NCBI GenBank assembly: GCA_030442035.1
Contig: JAUJEA010000003.1
Coordinates: 310,001 to 374,000, forward strand
DNA from: Splendidivirga corallicola
Lineage (GTDB): Bacteria; Bacteroidota; Bacteroidia; Cytophagales; Cyclobacteriaceae
Direction: 5' to 3'
Length of the DNA: 64,000 nt
The notes under the pieces are model-generated. The model searched no databases, was not told where the DNA came from, and worked only from the letters and a program-made list of their open reading frames with translations. A program made the position numbers and the translations under genes. Positions 9,038-19,041 of this stretch are shown in pieces. Within the stretch, counting starts at the first letter, position 1. The number at the start of each line of letters is the position of its first letter.

Positions 9038-11062
9038 ATGAAATTTATTCCATTCTCTTTTCTATTTTGCTTCTTCTGTTTGTTTCAAAGTGTAAGTGCC
9101 AATCAAATTCAATGGGCTGCGGAACTTGAATTTCAACACAATCAATTTGCCGAACATTATTGGGGGGGAAAGCAGGTTCTCGGAGCACCAAACTCGGAGC
9201 CATTTGGTTATGCAAATTCCAAGGCATTCCGGTTAAATAGTCAAGCCGCATTTGGTACATTGATTGTCTCATTTCGCGAACCACAACATGCAAGGCAAAT
9301 TGTGATCATGGAAAGCTATCTACCCGGGCGTATATCCGATATTGCACTTTATGATGAAAATGGCAGGAAATATAATATTTACAAGGGTTCTCCAACAATT
9401 TTAAAACAAAACTATAGAACGCTGTGCATAAGTCTGGAAAGGACCACCTATAAGATCAAAAAACTTGAACTTAACATCAACACCACAATCAAAACAGGAT
9501 GGAGTCAAATTGATGCCATTGGGCTATCGGATGAGCCCGATGATGTTCAATTTGAAAAAATGATGAAAACACTTGGGTTGGGTAATTTACACTATGAATT
9601 TCCTTTTGCTTCCCTTAAGGAAAACTTAGGTCAAAATATCAACACTAAATTTTCTGAAATTAAGCCAATGATATCTCCTGACGGAAGAACATTGTATTTC
9701 TCCAGGCAGAACTATCCCGGTAATTACAATGGACGAACCGATCCTCAGGATATCTACTATTCAAATTTTGAGAGCGGTCAGTGGACAAAGGCAAAAAATT
9801 TGGGAGAACCCTTGAACAATGAATTCCCAAACGGTGTGAGCACCGTTAGTGCAGACGGGAAACAACTTTTATTGATAAACTTATATAGAAAAAGAGGTGG
9901 AGAGATAGCGGGAGCTTCCTTATCAAAAAGATCCGGGAATGGGTGGAGTTACCCGCAAATGATCGTGATTGAGGAATATTACAACTACAGTCAATATGCC
10001 GATTTTTATCTGTCAAACAATGGAAAGGTTTTATTAATGGCTATAGATCGTGATGATTCAAATGGTGATCAGGATCTTTATGCAAGTTTTCTAATAAGTG
10101 GCAACAGATGGTCAAAACCGGTTAATCTTGGAGAAACTATCAATACTTCAGAACCTGAGTTTTCACCATTTCTGGCAGCGGATGAAAAAACACTCTATTT
10201 CGCTTCCAGAGGACATGGAGGTTTTGGAGAAAGCGACATCTTCTATACAAAGCGATTAGACGATTCATGGGTGAAGTGGTCAAAACCTAAAAACCTGGGG
10301 TTAGGTGTAAATTCTGTTGATTGGGACGCCTACTACAGTATTCCAGCATCCGGAGAATATGCTTATTTTGTGCATGGTAAGGGGACCTCAAGGGATCCGA
10401 AAAATATTTACAGAATTGCATTGCCCCGTGAATTCAAACCTGAACCGGTATTGCTGGTTAAGGGGCGTGTTTATGATTCGCAAACCAAGGAACCTCTTTC
10501 CGCTAATATTCAGTTTGAAACCGAAGATAGGAGTGGCAAAAGTGGTAATGTGCAATCCGATTCCAAAGATGGAAGTTACAGCATGATACTTACAAGAGGT
10601 TCAAAATTTATATTCATTACTAATTCGGATGGATACGTACCGCTTAGCGAAAACATCGATTTGAGTGAGATGACAGAATATCGGGAAATTGAGAAAGATT
10701 TATACCTGGATCCAATTCAAACATTGTATGGACAAATAGTTAGAAGCATTTACTTTGAAAAAGGTTCTGTTGAAATTCTCTCCTATGATGACCTGGAGCG
10801 CCTCCTGGCCATTCTAAAGCAGTATCCGGAACTTAGGGTTGAACTAGGCGGCCACACCGACAATCTTGGAAGTTCACACCTTAAAATGCAACTTTCAGAA
10901 GACCGTGTTGAAGCAATTAGAAAATATTTGATCTCAAATGACATCGATGACAATAGAATCGAAACCAAAGCTTACGGCGGCACCAGACCAGTATCCAGCA
11001 ACGAATTTGAAGAATCCAGAAAACTCAACAGGAGAGTGGAAATTAAATTTTTAAATAAGTAG
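9038..11062 (+). CDS. PD40-repeat OmpA-family protein
   Basis: An outer-membrane protein with a signal peptide (SVSA) and an N-terminal beta-rich domain (about 25-175). WD40-like PD40 blades follow at about 205-460 (SPDGRTLYFSR, SADGKQLLLIN, AADEKTLYFASRG), then a carboxypeptidase-regulatory-like domain (about 475-560). The C-terminal OmpA domain (about 570-674) has GGHTDNLGS and ends with RRVEIKF, residues expected to bind peptidoglycan diaminopimelate. This domain order is common in Bacteroidota envelope proteins. TTG at 9035 directly precedes ATG 9038; I use the ATG. It probably links the outer membrane to peptidoglycan. Confidence 0.88.
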   Translation: MKFIPFSFLFCFFCLFQSVSANQIQWAAELEFQHNQFAEHYWGGKQVLGAPNSEPFGYANSKAFRLNSQAAFGTLIVSFREPQHARQIVIMESYLPGRISDIALYDENGRKYNIYKGSPTILKQNYRTLCISLERTTYKIKKLELNINTTIKTGWSQIDAIGLSDEPDDVQFEKMMKTLGLGNLHYEFPFASLKENLGQNINTKFSEIKPMISPDGRTLYFSRQNYPGNYNGRTDPQDIYYSNFESGQWTKAKNLGEPLNNEFPNGVSTVSADGKQLLLINLYRKRGGEIAGASLSKRSGNGWSYPQMIVIEEYYNYSQYADFYLSNNGKVLLMAIDRDDSNGDQDLYASFLISGNRWSKPVNLGETINTSEPEFSPFLAADEKTLYFASRGHGGFGESDIFYTKRLDDSWVKWSKPKNLGLGVNSVDWDAYYSIPASGEYAYFVHGKGTSRDPKNIYRIALPREFKPEPVLLVKGRVYDSQTKEPLSANIQFETEDRSGKSGNVQSDSKDGSYSMILTRGSKFIFITNSDGYVPLSENIDLSEMTEYREIEKDLYLDPIQTLYGQIVRSIYFEKGSVEILSYDDLERLLAILKQYPELRVELGGHTDNLGSSHLKMQLSEDRVEAIRKYLISNDIDDNRIETKAYGGTRPVSSNEFEESRKLNRRVEIKFLNK

Positions 11063-11176
11063 ATTTAAAAAGTCAAAATTATGGTCGGGATCGATCATTT
11101 TTAGGATTTTGAACTTTTGGAGGACAATTTGCATAGTAATATTTAGTTGTTAGATTGTAAAGTAATTGATAATTAA

Positions 11177-11959
11177 GTGAAACTGCTAAATATACTTTTT
11201 CTATTAGGTACACTTTTGCTCTTTGGCTCCTTTCAGGAGAATGAGAAAAATTCCTATCAGTTAAAAACAATTGTTATTGACGCAGGTCATGGCGGTAAGG
11301 ACCCGGGGTGTCAAGGCAAGATTTCTTTTGAAAAAAATGTAGCCCTGGCCGTTGCGTTGGAACTTGGCAGAATACTCAATGAAAATCTTCCGGATATAAA
11401 GGTCATTTACACTCGGAAAAAAGATCATTTTGTCGAGTTACACGAAAGGGCGAATATCGCCAATAAGAATGAAGCCGATCTGTTTATTTCCATTCATTGC
11501 AACGCGGGCCCTCACTACTTTAAGGGATCTGAAACCTATGCTATGGGATTACATAAAACCGAAGGAAATCTGGAAGTTGCTAAAAGGGAAAATCAGGCAA
11601 TTCTTATAGAGGAAAATTACAGCGAGAATTATGATGGTTTTGATCCTGAATCACCGGAAGCCTATATTTTATTCTCACTGTTACAAAATGCTTTTTTGGA
11701 CAATAGCCTTAATATAGCTGGCAAGATTGAAGGGCAATTCAAAAATAGAGTTCAAAGACACAGCCGCGGGGTTAAACAGGCAGGCTTTGTTGTTCTCTGG
11801 AGGACTTCCATGCCAAGCGTTTTAGTAGAATTAGGTTTCCTGACAAATCCGGATGAGGAGAAATATTTGAACCAAAAGAAAAATCAGGTATACATGGCTT
11901 CAGCTATTTACAGAGCCATTAAGGAATACAAAAAAGAGCTTGAAACAGTAGAGGAATAA
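11177..11959 (+). CDS. N-acetylmuramoyl-L-alanine amidase
   Basis: A periplasmic zinc amidase of the Amidase_3 family that cuts the bond between muramic acid and the stem peptide. The motifs are DAGHGGKDPG (first zinc His), the Glu in ELHERANIAN, ISIHCNA (second zinc His) and the catalytic Glu in VLVELGFLTN. The N-terminus is a hydrophobic signal sequence. The start is GTG at 11177. It follows the peptidoglycan-binding OmpA gene by 114 bp, in keeping with a cell-wall role. Confidence 0.93.
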   Translation: MKLLNILFLLGTLLLFGSFQENEKNSYQLKTIVIDAGHGGKDPGCQGKISFEKNVALAVALELGRILNENLPDIKVIYTRKKDHFVELHERANIANKNEADLFISIHCNAGPHYFKGSETYAMGLHKTEGNLEVAKRENQAILIEENYSENYDGFDPESPEAYILFSLLQNAFLDNSLNIAGKIEGQFKNRVQRHSRGVKQAGFVVLWRTSMPSVLVELGFLTNPDEEKYLNQKKNQVYMASAIYRAIKEYKKELETVEE

Positions 11960-12069
11960 CACCTTTTAATTCCTTTGCCTTTCCCCGGGAATTGTATCTT
12001 GGAAAAAGTTTTTAGTATTTACTATTTGAGCTTATCAGATTAACATCTAAGCACAGGGACCAACCTTCC

Positions 12070-13053
12070 TCATTTTGAATTGAATTTCTTTGCAATGTCA
12101 TTGATGATGAGCGGCGCGTGCTCTCTCGAATTCTCAATGAACCACTTATTTGTCTTTAATCCACCGCAGATGACCCCAGCCAGGTAAACATTCTCAACAT
12201 TGGTTTCATTACTTTCCTCATTGTAAAATGGAGTTCGCATTTCATCATCTCTCAGCTCAATGCCGATCGACTTCAAAAAGGAAAAATTAGGTTTATATCC
12301 GGTCATTGCAAGCACAAAGTCATTTTCAATAGTGATATCTCCTTCCGGTGTTTTAATATCAATTTCTCTCTCCCTAATTTCAGTGATTTCAGATCTGAAA
12401 TGCGCTTTGATGGTTCCTTCCTTGATCCTGTTTTCAGCATCCGGTTTAACCCAATATTTTACACTTGGACTCAACTCTTCCTCCCTGACCACCATGGTTA
12501 CATCTGCCCCTTTTCTATAAGTTTCCAGGGCAACATCCACAGCTGAATTGGCAGCACCTACCACAGCTATCTTCTGACCGAAATAAGGATGAGGTTCATC
12601 ATAATAATGTTTAACCTTTGGTAAATCCTCTCCTTTTACATGCATCAAATAAGGGATATCGTAAAATCCGGTAGCAAGGATAAGTGCCCTTGCCTCATAT
12701 TCTCCTCTTGGTGTGGTGATATGAAAGCGTTCGGCCTCTCTTTTTACCTCTTGAACTTCTTCGTAAAGTTTAACATTGAGGTCCCAAAAGGAAGCCACAC
12801 GTCTGTAGTATTCTAATGCCTCAAACCTGTTCGGTTTATTCCCATGAGAGATAAATGGAACTTCACCAATTTCCAGCTTATCAGAGGTGGAAAAAAAGGT
12901 CATGTTTAAAGGATAGTTGTATAACGAATTGACCAAACATCCTTTATCCAAAATTACATAGTTCAATCCAGCTTTTTTGGCTTCAATTCCACATGCCAGG
13001 CCAATAGGTCCGGCACCTATTATGAAAACATCGTAAAGTGGTCGTTCTTCCAT
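12070..13053 (-). CDS. ypdA: YpdA-family FAD disulfide reductase
   Basis: A 327-residue FAD/NAD(P)H enzyme with GAGPIG near the N-terminus (FAD) and a second dinucleotide site VGAANSAVD (about residue 170). The sequence around GCLVNSLYNYP matches the YpdA family and lacks the CxxC of thioredoxin reductase. YpdA reduces bacillithiol disulfide, and bacillithiol is known in some Bacteroidota. The biochemical role here is by family assignment only; no bacillithiol synthesis gene is nearby. Confidence 0.87.
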   Translation of the reverse strand: MEERPLYDVFIIGAGPIGLACGIEAKKAGLNYVILDKGCLVNSLYNYPLNMTFFSTSDKLEIGEVPFISHGNKPNRFEALEYYRRVASFWDLNVKLYEEVQEVKREAERFHITTPRGEYEARALILATGFYDIPYLMHVKGEDLPKVKHYYDEPHPYFGQKIAVVGAANSAVDVALETYRKGADVTMVVREEELSPSVKYWVKPDAENRIKEGTIKAHFRSEITEIREREIDIKTPEGDITIENDFVLAMTGYKPNFSFLKSIGIELRDDEMRTPFYNEESNETNVENVYLAGVICGGLKTNKWFIENSREHAPLIINDIAKKFNSK

Positions 13054-13360
13054 TTAAAACCCCATTTTATCTTAATTTGCAAATTAAAAGTATCTCAGCC
13101 ACTTATAACAACAAATACACCGTTTAAAGTTTTATTGAAAACTAAAAAAGTTTTTTTATTAACTTGCCAAAATTCCACCTCTCTTGCATTGTAAACTGCG
13201 AAGTCGGAGAATGTAATGATGATCGTACCAGATGGAAACACGAACTTTCATCAACTGAGAGCAAACCAAACAAACAAATTTTTCGACATTATATATAGAG
13301 GGTGTGATATGTAGGTTAATGGTTTAATTCATTGAGAGTGCTTACACTCATTTGGTGTTT

Positions 13361-13921
13361 ATGAAACAAAGAATAATCATATTAGTAGGTATAGTTTTAG
13401 CATCATTCATAGGTTATGGAATTTATGAGGTTGCTATTACCAGGTCATTCAGTCCGCCTGATGTCGCCAGATATAATAAAAATGGTCTTGAAATAAATGT
13501 TGATTATTGCAGACCATTTAAGAAAGGACGTCTGTTATTTGGTGACCAAAATACCAACGCCCTCGAGAAGTTTGGTGAACCATGGAGAACGGGCGCTAAT
13601 GAAGCCACTGAAATTAGTATAAATAAAGACATCAAGTTTCCCGAAGGAATATTGAAAGCAGGTAAGTATTCAATTTATACCGTTCCAGGAGAGGAAGAAT
13701 GGACAGTTGCCTTCAATGAAAAATTAGATTATTGGGGAAGGTCCATTTTTGGCAGCCCGTTTGATCCTGATTTGGATGTACTCAGAGTAAAAGTTCCTAT
13801 ACAAGATATCCCGGAGGTTGTCGAACAGTTTACGATTGATTTCGAGGATGATAACGGAATCGTAAAAATGCTATTCATTTGGGATAAAACAAAAGTGGTA
13901 CTTCCCATTGAAGTGGCTTAA
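13361..13921 (+). CDS. DUF2911 family membrane-anchored protein
   Basis: An N-terminal hydrophobic helix (IIILVGIVLASFIGYGIY) is followed by a DUF2911 domain with the family hallmarks SPPDVARYNKNGLEI, YCRPFKKGR and FGEPWRTGANEATE. The last is the most conserved DUF2911 stretch. The domain is extracytoplasmic and its function is unknown. TTG at 13352 would add three residues; ATG 13361 is preferred. Confidence 0.88.
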   Translation: MKQRIIILVGIVLASFIGYGIYEVAITRSFSPPDVARYNKNGLEINVDYCRPFKKGRLLFGDQNTNALEKFGEPWRTGANEATEISINKDIKFPEGILKAGKYSIYTVPGEEEWTVAFNEKLDYWGRSIFGSPFDPDLDVLRVKVPIQDIPEVVEQFTIDFEDDNGIVKMLFIWDKTKVVLPIEVA

Positions 13922-14010
13922 TGCACATTGAACAATCATCAAATTGATTTTTAACAAGCGTTTGTAGATCCGATCAAATGTTCTAAGCTTTTTTATTAGT
14001 ATTCACAGCA

Positions 14011-14373
14011 TTATCGGTTATCTTTTGGTTCATTGCCCACCTCCTTCATTTCTTCGGAGGGCTTATCCGATTGCTCTTCTTTACGCTTGTTTTTCCCTAG
14101 GTTCGAAATTTTGTCCTTCGTATGGTCAACTTTTTCTTTTAGCTCCTCCAGATTGAATCGTCGTTTGAATTTATTTAGAAGTCCTTTCCCAAGAGATCCC
14201 ACCAGACCAATTAGAGATTTGTCATCCTCAGCCTTCTCTTGCTTTTGCACTTTCTCCTTCGGTTTGTTAAGCTTGTAGGCGGATATGTCAGCCGAATCAA
14301 CCACATAGGTAGTGGTTTGTGCATGTGCATTGAATGTGATGATCAGAAAGAAGGAGACAATCAGAAACTTCAA
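14011..14373 (-). CDS. Small secreted lysine/glutamate-rich protein of unknown function
   Basis: 120 residues with a signal peptide ending AHAQ. A short beta-like segment (TTYVVDSADI) is followed by a very charged, helical tail (KEKVQKQEKAEDDK and LEELKEKVDHTKDK). I do not recognise a domain. The signal peptide and protein-like composition support a real gene. It is transcribed alone, convergent with the DUF2911 gene. Confidence 0.65.
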   Translation of the reverse strand: MKFLIVSFFLIITFNAHAQTTTYVVDSADISAYKLNKPKEKVQKQEKAEDDKSLIGLVGSLGKGLLNKFKRRFNLEELKEKVDHTKDKISNLGKNKRKEEQSDKPSEEMKEVGNEPKDNR

Positions 14374-14470
14374 TTCTCGACTGAATAAGTTTTACTTTAA
14401 ACTCACAACAACGAAATTATGAAAAAGATTGATAAATTTAATGCGCTTTACTCAATCTTGAGTTTTATTA

Positions 14471-15232
14471 ATGAACCTGGAAAAATCACGGCTTTGCCCC
14501 AATTGTAATAACAATCTAGAGCAAGATTTCAAATTTTGCCCGGGTTGCGGCCAAAGTGCTATAGAAAAAGTTGTCAGCTTCAAACAATTCATTTCAGATT
14601 TTCTGGGGGATTACTTTACCTTCGACTCTAAAATATTCAGAAGTTTGATACCATTGATGTTCAAACCGGGTTTCCTCACCCAGGAATATTTAGTTGGAAG
14701 AAGAGTACGTTACATACCTCCCTTAAGATTTTATATCTTCATCAGCATTATTTTCTTCCTCATATTCTCATTGGGGCCGTCAGCGGAAGAGGTAATATCC
14801 AGTGGTGATGAAACTGCCAATGAAATGGAGGATGCCCGGTTTGATAGCATTATTTCCAAGTTATACTTTGTGCTCTTACCAGTATTCGCATTGATCCTTC
14901 AATTACTTTATTACAAGAAAAAGAGACTATATCTCGGACACTTCATTTTTTCGTTACATTTCCATTCATTCGTTTTTGTATTGTTTTCAGTCTATTTATT
15001 GATTACAACCTATTTGTTTGCTGGTCATGTTATCATTAACGGTGTTGTACTCACTACTTTTTTGGTGCTGGTTGCTTTGTACTTATACATTGCTCTAAAA
15101 AGAGTATATGAACAAAACTATATAAAAACGTTCTTGAAATTTGTCCTCCTTACGGGAAGTTATCTGATTATTATGATCAGCTTTTTACTGCTGGCTTTGC
15201 TTATATTCTATTCTCTGTCTTATGGGTTTTAG
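14471..15232 (+). CDS. DUF3667 zinc-ribbon membrane protein
   Basis: The N-terminus has a zinc ribbon (CPNC about residues 9-12 and CPGC about 25-28). A conserved stretch typical of DUF3667 follows (GFLTQEYLVGRRVRYIPPLR) and then about four or five membrane helices. The family is common in Bacteroidota and uncharacterised. It stands alone. The ATG at 14471 gives the zinc ribbon close to the start, as in the family. Confidence 0.87.
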   Translation: MNLEKSRLCPNCNNNLEQDFKFCPGCGQSAIEKVVSFKQFISDFLGDYFTFDSKIFRSLIPLMFKPGFLTQEYLVGRRVRYIPPLRFYIFISIIFFLIFSLGPSAEEVISSGDETANEMEDARFDSIISKLYFVLLPVFALILQLLYYKKKRLYLGHFIFSLHFHSFVFVLFSVYLLITTYLFAGHVIINGVVLTTFLVLVALYLYIALKRVYEQNYIKTFLKFVLLTGSYLIIMISFLLLALLIFYSLSYGF

Positions 15233-15518
15233 TGCTACTTTGTCTACTTTCATCTCATTCTGTTCATACTGATAAGAAAGTCCTGAGCATATGGAAAGTA
15301 TTTCCTTAAACAAAGTAGAATTAGGAATTAATAATGAGTAATGAACAATAAAAAAGCAACGACTTTAGCAAGTAGAATAGCTGATTTTCTATAGAAGTTT
15401 ACAATGCCCTTTTTGTCAATTTGGCATAAGTTCAATGATGCCAATTTCAATATAAAGGATTATCTGGTGATCTATTCCTAATTATTCATTGCACATTACT
15501 CATTGTTAATTGGCCTTG

Positions 15519-16586
15519 TTATTTTTTAACCTTTGAAGTGAGTCCCTGGATATGATTTGTCAACGCAGCATCCCAGGTTTCATCAGCATCCCATTCGTTA
15601 CCAAGATAAACTTCTTTTGAGAAAATGTGTTTTACATAGAATTTGTAAACAAGCTGGTTTTTCGAAAAGGTTTTAAGGTTTGACCTTCCATCGACTTGTG
15701 TGATGGTGACATAATCAGTTACATTTTTATCATCAGGATAATCAAGCATATTTCTGATAACCTTTCCTGTGCTGTGCAAATAATAGAGCATAAACTGAAA
15801 ACCCTTTTTTCGCAGCTCCTGTTCGTCTTCACCAAACGATACAAACTCATATTCAAAAGGATAGGATGCCATTATTTGAGCAAATCTCAGACTATCGGAT
15901 TTCCATTGTAATCTCCTGGGATCATTCTCCGGGAGTTCTTTCGCAAGAGGAAGGAGCACAACAGCCAGTTTATCCAATTTAAGATCACGATTGAAAGTTT
16001 CAAACCTACCTTTTTTGATAATGTTAGTATCTTCAAAAAATTCAGGTAGATCGGCTACCAAAAAATTCTGATTCCTTTGTCCACTTGCTCCTATAGCTCT
16101 ACGAGTTGCTGATAAAGCTTCATCAAGGTGAGTACTTTCAGTTTTCCAGGCTTCCTGTCCCTCATTAATATAATCGGATGTTCCACTAAAAGCTGTGATC
16201 CTGATAACAAAGTTTCCACCACGATCTTGAATGATGATAATATTTTTAGCTTCCCTTTTCAGAAAATCATTAGAGAAATTTATTTGTGCTTCGGGTCCTG
16301 CCATCACATCCTGAAGATTGTAATAACCGATTATATCAACTCCAGTACCCGTCAGTACCTTGTGAGCTTCTTTCGCCAGGGTTTTCCAGTTATCTCGTTT
16401 TTCATTTTCCTGGTTTGAATGGACTAATGCAACTGTTCTTGACGCTCTTATCTTTTCAGGCAATTTATTGGTATAATTCAATGACGCTAAAAATCCATTA
16501 CCTCCATTTTGCGACAAAACCGTGTGAATGGGGAATCCGGTTATTAATAAGCTTAGAAATAATGCGAAAATATAATTGAGCTTCAT
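15519..16586 (-). CDS. Secreted protein of unknown function
   Basis: 355 residues with a signal peptide (LITGFPIHTVLSQ). The mature protein starts with a conserved-looking segment (KIRASRTVALVH) and has alternating alpha/beta character with no catalytic motif I recognise. It stands alone on the minus strand. Downstream, 15321-15350 and 15475-15512 hold inverted AT-rich words (AATGAGTAATG and CATTACTCATT) that could fold but have no U-run. Confidence 0.7.
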   Translation of the reverse strand: MKLNYIFALFLSLLITGFPIHTVLSQNGGNGFLASLNYTNKLPEKIRASRTVALVHSNQENEKRDNWKTLAKEAHKVLTGTGVDIIGYYNLQDVMAGPEAQINFSNDFLKREAKNIIIIQDRGGNFVIRITAFSGTSDYINEGQEAWKTESTHLDEALSATRRAIGASGQRNQNFLVADLPEFFEDTNIIKKGRFETFNRDLKLDKLAVVLLPLAKELPENDPRRLQWKSDSLRFAQIMASYPFEYEFVSFGEDEQELRKKGFQFMLYYLHSTGKVIRNMLDYPDDKNVTDYVTITQVDGRSNLKTFSKNQLVYKFYVKHIFSKEVYLGNEWDADETWDAALTNHIQGLTSKVKK

Positions 16587-17222
16587 AGCATTGAAGTGCT
16601 TTCAACCATTAAATTAACCAACGGAAAGATAATTAAATATTGGAACGATAAATAAATCTTTTATCATAACATACTGTTGCGTTCTCCTCTCCAATAAATT
16701 ATTCATCCAAATTTACTGTAAAATCTCTGAACATAACATTTTTACCAGATTGACTTATTGTTCAATGCCGTTCGAAAAAAAGGATCAGGTAAGATAATAA
16801 CTCATTTAAAATACGTAGGAACAGAGTTTCAAGGTATATACAATAAATCCTATACCGCTCTATCTCTATCAAGTTCATCTTAAATACTTAAACACTTCAA
16901 CGCAGTTTCACCTACTATTCCGAATACATTAGGATTCATCTATTTATACTATTTCAAAATTTTAAATGTGTCTACCCTAGATTGAGTTTATTTAATATCC
17001 AAAAAGTAAAAATTCCTATTTTACGACAAAATGGTTGTCTTCACTCCTTCAAATACTTTATTTAATTATATTTTTTGTTTTTAAGGTTATATTCTATAAT
17101 CTTGCTTACTTATCTTGAAAACCCCATGAAAATCAAAACCAACTGGTTTTTAAATCATTCTTAAAATAGTTACATTTAGCTATAGGGTTACCTTTTTTTG
17201 TCCAATTCATTAAGTGTAAATA
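16587..17222. other. 636-bp AT-rich divergent spacer
   Basis: Between the secreted unknown protein and the sigma-factor operon. No ORF, RNA or hairpin stands out. The word ATAGTTACATTTA at about 17167-17179 also occurs upstream of the TPR-GAF kinase at about 112-120, and TACATTTA is one mismatch from the -7 consensus. The start point is not clear. Confidence 0.5.
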
Positions 17223-17786
17223 ATGAGCGAGAATTCCGTCATTGAGAGTATAAAATCCGGAGATGAAGCTGAACTTGGGAAAATATACCAAAAGTATCGA
17301 ATGGAGTTCATCTCATGGGTTGTCAAAAATTACAGTTGCACCATAGATGAAGCCAAAGATGTTTATCAATTAGCCATTGTTATTTTCTATGAGAACATCA
17401 TTAGTGGTCGATTGGTCGAAATGACAAGCTCAATTAAATCCTATCTTTTTGCCATTGGCAAAAATAAGATGTTAGAGCAAAAAAAACTCGCAAACAAATA
17501 CACATATAATTTGGATGGAACAATGAATATGATTCACGAAGAAGAGGATTCCAAAGAAATGGCAGAAAAAGAAGAGAAAACTTTTAAAATGGTGGAGAAC
17601 TGCCTGAATCTTTTAGGAGATCCGTGCAAAAAACTTTTGGAGCTTTATTACTACCAAAGGAAATCCATGCCTGAAATCACTGAAATTTTAGGATACAAAA
17701 ATGCCGATACTGCTAAGAATCAGAAGTATAAGTGCATGAAGAGGCTAAAGAAGATATTTGAGAAGAAAACTTTGAACGTGGTTTAG
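17223..17786 (+). CDS. ECF RNA polymerase sigma factor linked to TPR-CHAT genes
   Basis: 187 residues with sigma region 2 at about 15-85 (IDEAKDVYQLAIVIFYENI) and region 4 at about 125-182 (LLGDPCKKLLELYYYQ, then the helix-turn-helix SMPEITEILGYKNADTAKNQ). The RSMPEIxxxxGYxNxDxAKNQKxKC pattern is typical of a Bacteroidota ECF group that sits beside TPR/CHAT genes. The next gene starts 6 bp after the stop and is probably its membrane partner. It may control the CHAT genes facing it at 19042 and 22304. Confidence 0.9.
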   Translation: MSENSVIESIKSGDEAELGKIYQKYRMEFISWVVKNYSCTIDEAKDVYQLAIVIFYENIISGRLVEMTSSIKSYLFAIGKNKMLEQKKLANKYTYNLDGTMNMIHEEEDSKEMAEKEEKTFKMVENCLNLLGDPCKKLLELYYYQRKSMPEITEILGYKNADTAKNQKYKCMKRLKKIFEKKTLNVV

Positions 17787-17792
17787 ATTAAA

Positions 17793-18554
17793 ATGGAAAA
17801 TGAAATAAGAGATATAGCGCTCATTGAGCAATATTTGGAAGGTAAGCTCACAACAGAGGAGCTGGAGGAATTTGAGGTGCGTTTACAAAACGATGAGTTA
17901 TTTAAGAAGTTATTTGATCAGGAAGAGACACTGATCGCGGGAATAAGGTATACCGGAAGAAAAGGCATACTGGATAAGCTAGAAGCCATGGAAGAAAAAC
18001 TTCCGAAAATAGACCTTGAAAAACCCTCGGAAGGGAAAGTGGTGCCTATGCGCAGAAGGACTTACCTCATAGCCATTGCGGCAAGTATAGCTTTATTATT
18101 GGTTACAGTTTTTGTACTGAATAAACCAACAAATTCTGAGGTCTTGTTTGCGAAGCACTTCACCCCTTATCAAAATCTGATCACCTCCAATACCCGGGGA
18201 GAGGTCACAATCAAAGAACTTAAGGAATTAGCTTTTCTGGCTTATGACCAGGAGAATTATACGGAGGCTATTTCGAATTTCGAAAAATTACCTCAAGAGC
18301 AAAAAAATGAAGACATTTTCTTATATTTAGGTAATGCATACTTAGCTGTTGGAAAAACTGAAGAGGCCATTCAGAACTTTTCGAAGGTCTTGGAGGAAAA
18401 AGGTGACTTTCAAAACCAAGGCAGATGGTTTCTGGCTTTGGCTTACCTGAAGCAGGGAGAAACCCAAAAAGCTACATTGGCATTTGAAAAACTGGTGGAA
18501 GATGGTAGCTCCTACGGAAAACGAGCAGCTGAAGTGCTTAAGGAAATGAGATAA
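17793..18554 (+). CDS. Membrane TPR protein, probable anti-sigma factor
   Basis: 253 residues. The N-terminus (IEQYLEGKLTTEELEEFEVRL) resembles the helical N-terminal part of anti-sigma factors, without zinc ligands. One membrane helix follows at about 91-108 (LIAIAASIALLLVTVFVL), then two or three TPR units (about 145-250: IFLYLGNAYLAVGKTEEAIQ). The TPRs would be periplasmic. That topology could sense or bind the exported TPR-CHAT proteins encoded opposite; this is inference. Confidence 0.78.
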   Translation: MENEIRDIALIEQYLEGKLTTEELEEFEVRLQNDELFKKLFDQEETLIAGIRYTGRKGILDKLEAMEEKLPKIDLEKPSEGKVVPMRRRTYLIAIAASIALLLVTVFVLNKPTNSEVLFAKHFTPYQNLITSNTRGEVTIKELKELAFLAYDQENYTEAISNFEKLPQEQKNEDIFLYLGNAYLAVGKTEEAIQNFSKVLEEKGDFQNQGRWFLALAYLKQGETQKATLAFEKLVEDGSSYGKRAAEVLKEMR

Positions 18555-18585
18555 GTAAAAAATTACAACCCTAAATTTTATTGTT

Positions 18586-19014
18586 ATGCAACGTGGACAT
18601 ATCCGGGACCCCAAAACTAATAGCAACGAAAAGGATTTTGGCATCTTAGTAGTTGAGCAATTGAGTGATGGGGGTAAATGTAAAGAAATTCCATATGTGA
18701 AAGATAAGAATTCAAGAGCATTTACCGCTGGTACACCTGTGGTTTTCGAAGTAGAAAAAATAAAGACAGATTTCTGTAAGGATTATAATGATTCAGAACA
18801 TACATGTATTGAAATTGCAAATAGTGTAAGGATAAATGAGGAAGAAATTGATAAACATAAAATAGTGAAAAATTTAAATGTCTATTCCAAAGTTCTTTTG
18901 AACTTAAGTGATGATAAACTGAATGCTCTTTCATCTACCCCCTCTGAAATTATTTTTGAACATTTAAATGAGGCTGTAGACAAGATTGTTGCACAAAAAA
19001 AAAAAGCTTATTAG
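18586..19014 (+). CDS. Cold-shock-domain-like small cytoplasmic protein
   Basis: 142 residues, no signal peptide. The first 85 residues follow the layout of a cold-shock OB fold: MQRGHIRD, then KDFGILVVE where cold-shock proteins have KGFGFI, then AGTPVVFEVEK (like EGQxVxFEVE) and IEIANSVRI (like AxNVR). The last 50 residues are helical and charged. It lies 31 bp after the TPR anti-sigma gene, in the same operon, and its stop is 27 bp from the stop of the convergent CHAT gene. The assignment is by eye. Confidence 0.6.
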   Translation: MQRGHIRDPKTNSNEKDFGILVVEQLSDGGKCKEIPYVKDKNSRAFTAGTPVVFEVEKIKTDFCKDYNDSEHTCIEIANSVRINEEEIDKHKIVKNLNVYSKVLLNLSDDKLNALSSTPSEIIFEHLNEAVDKIVAQKKKAY

Positions 19015-19041
19015 CGTATCTAATACAACTGTGGACTAATT

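Noticed and set aside
12070..13053. Thioredoxin reductase for the FAD gene
   Set aside because: No CxxC active-site pair is present, and the GCLVNSLYNYP region fits YpdA.
15321..15512. Inverted AT-rich words as a terminator or attachment site
   Set aside because: The arms are more than 120 bp apart and imperfect, with no U-run and no integrase nearby.
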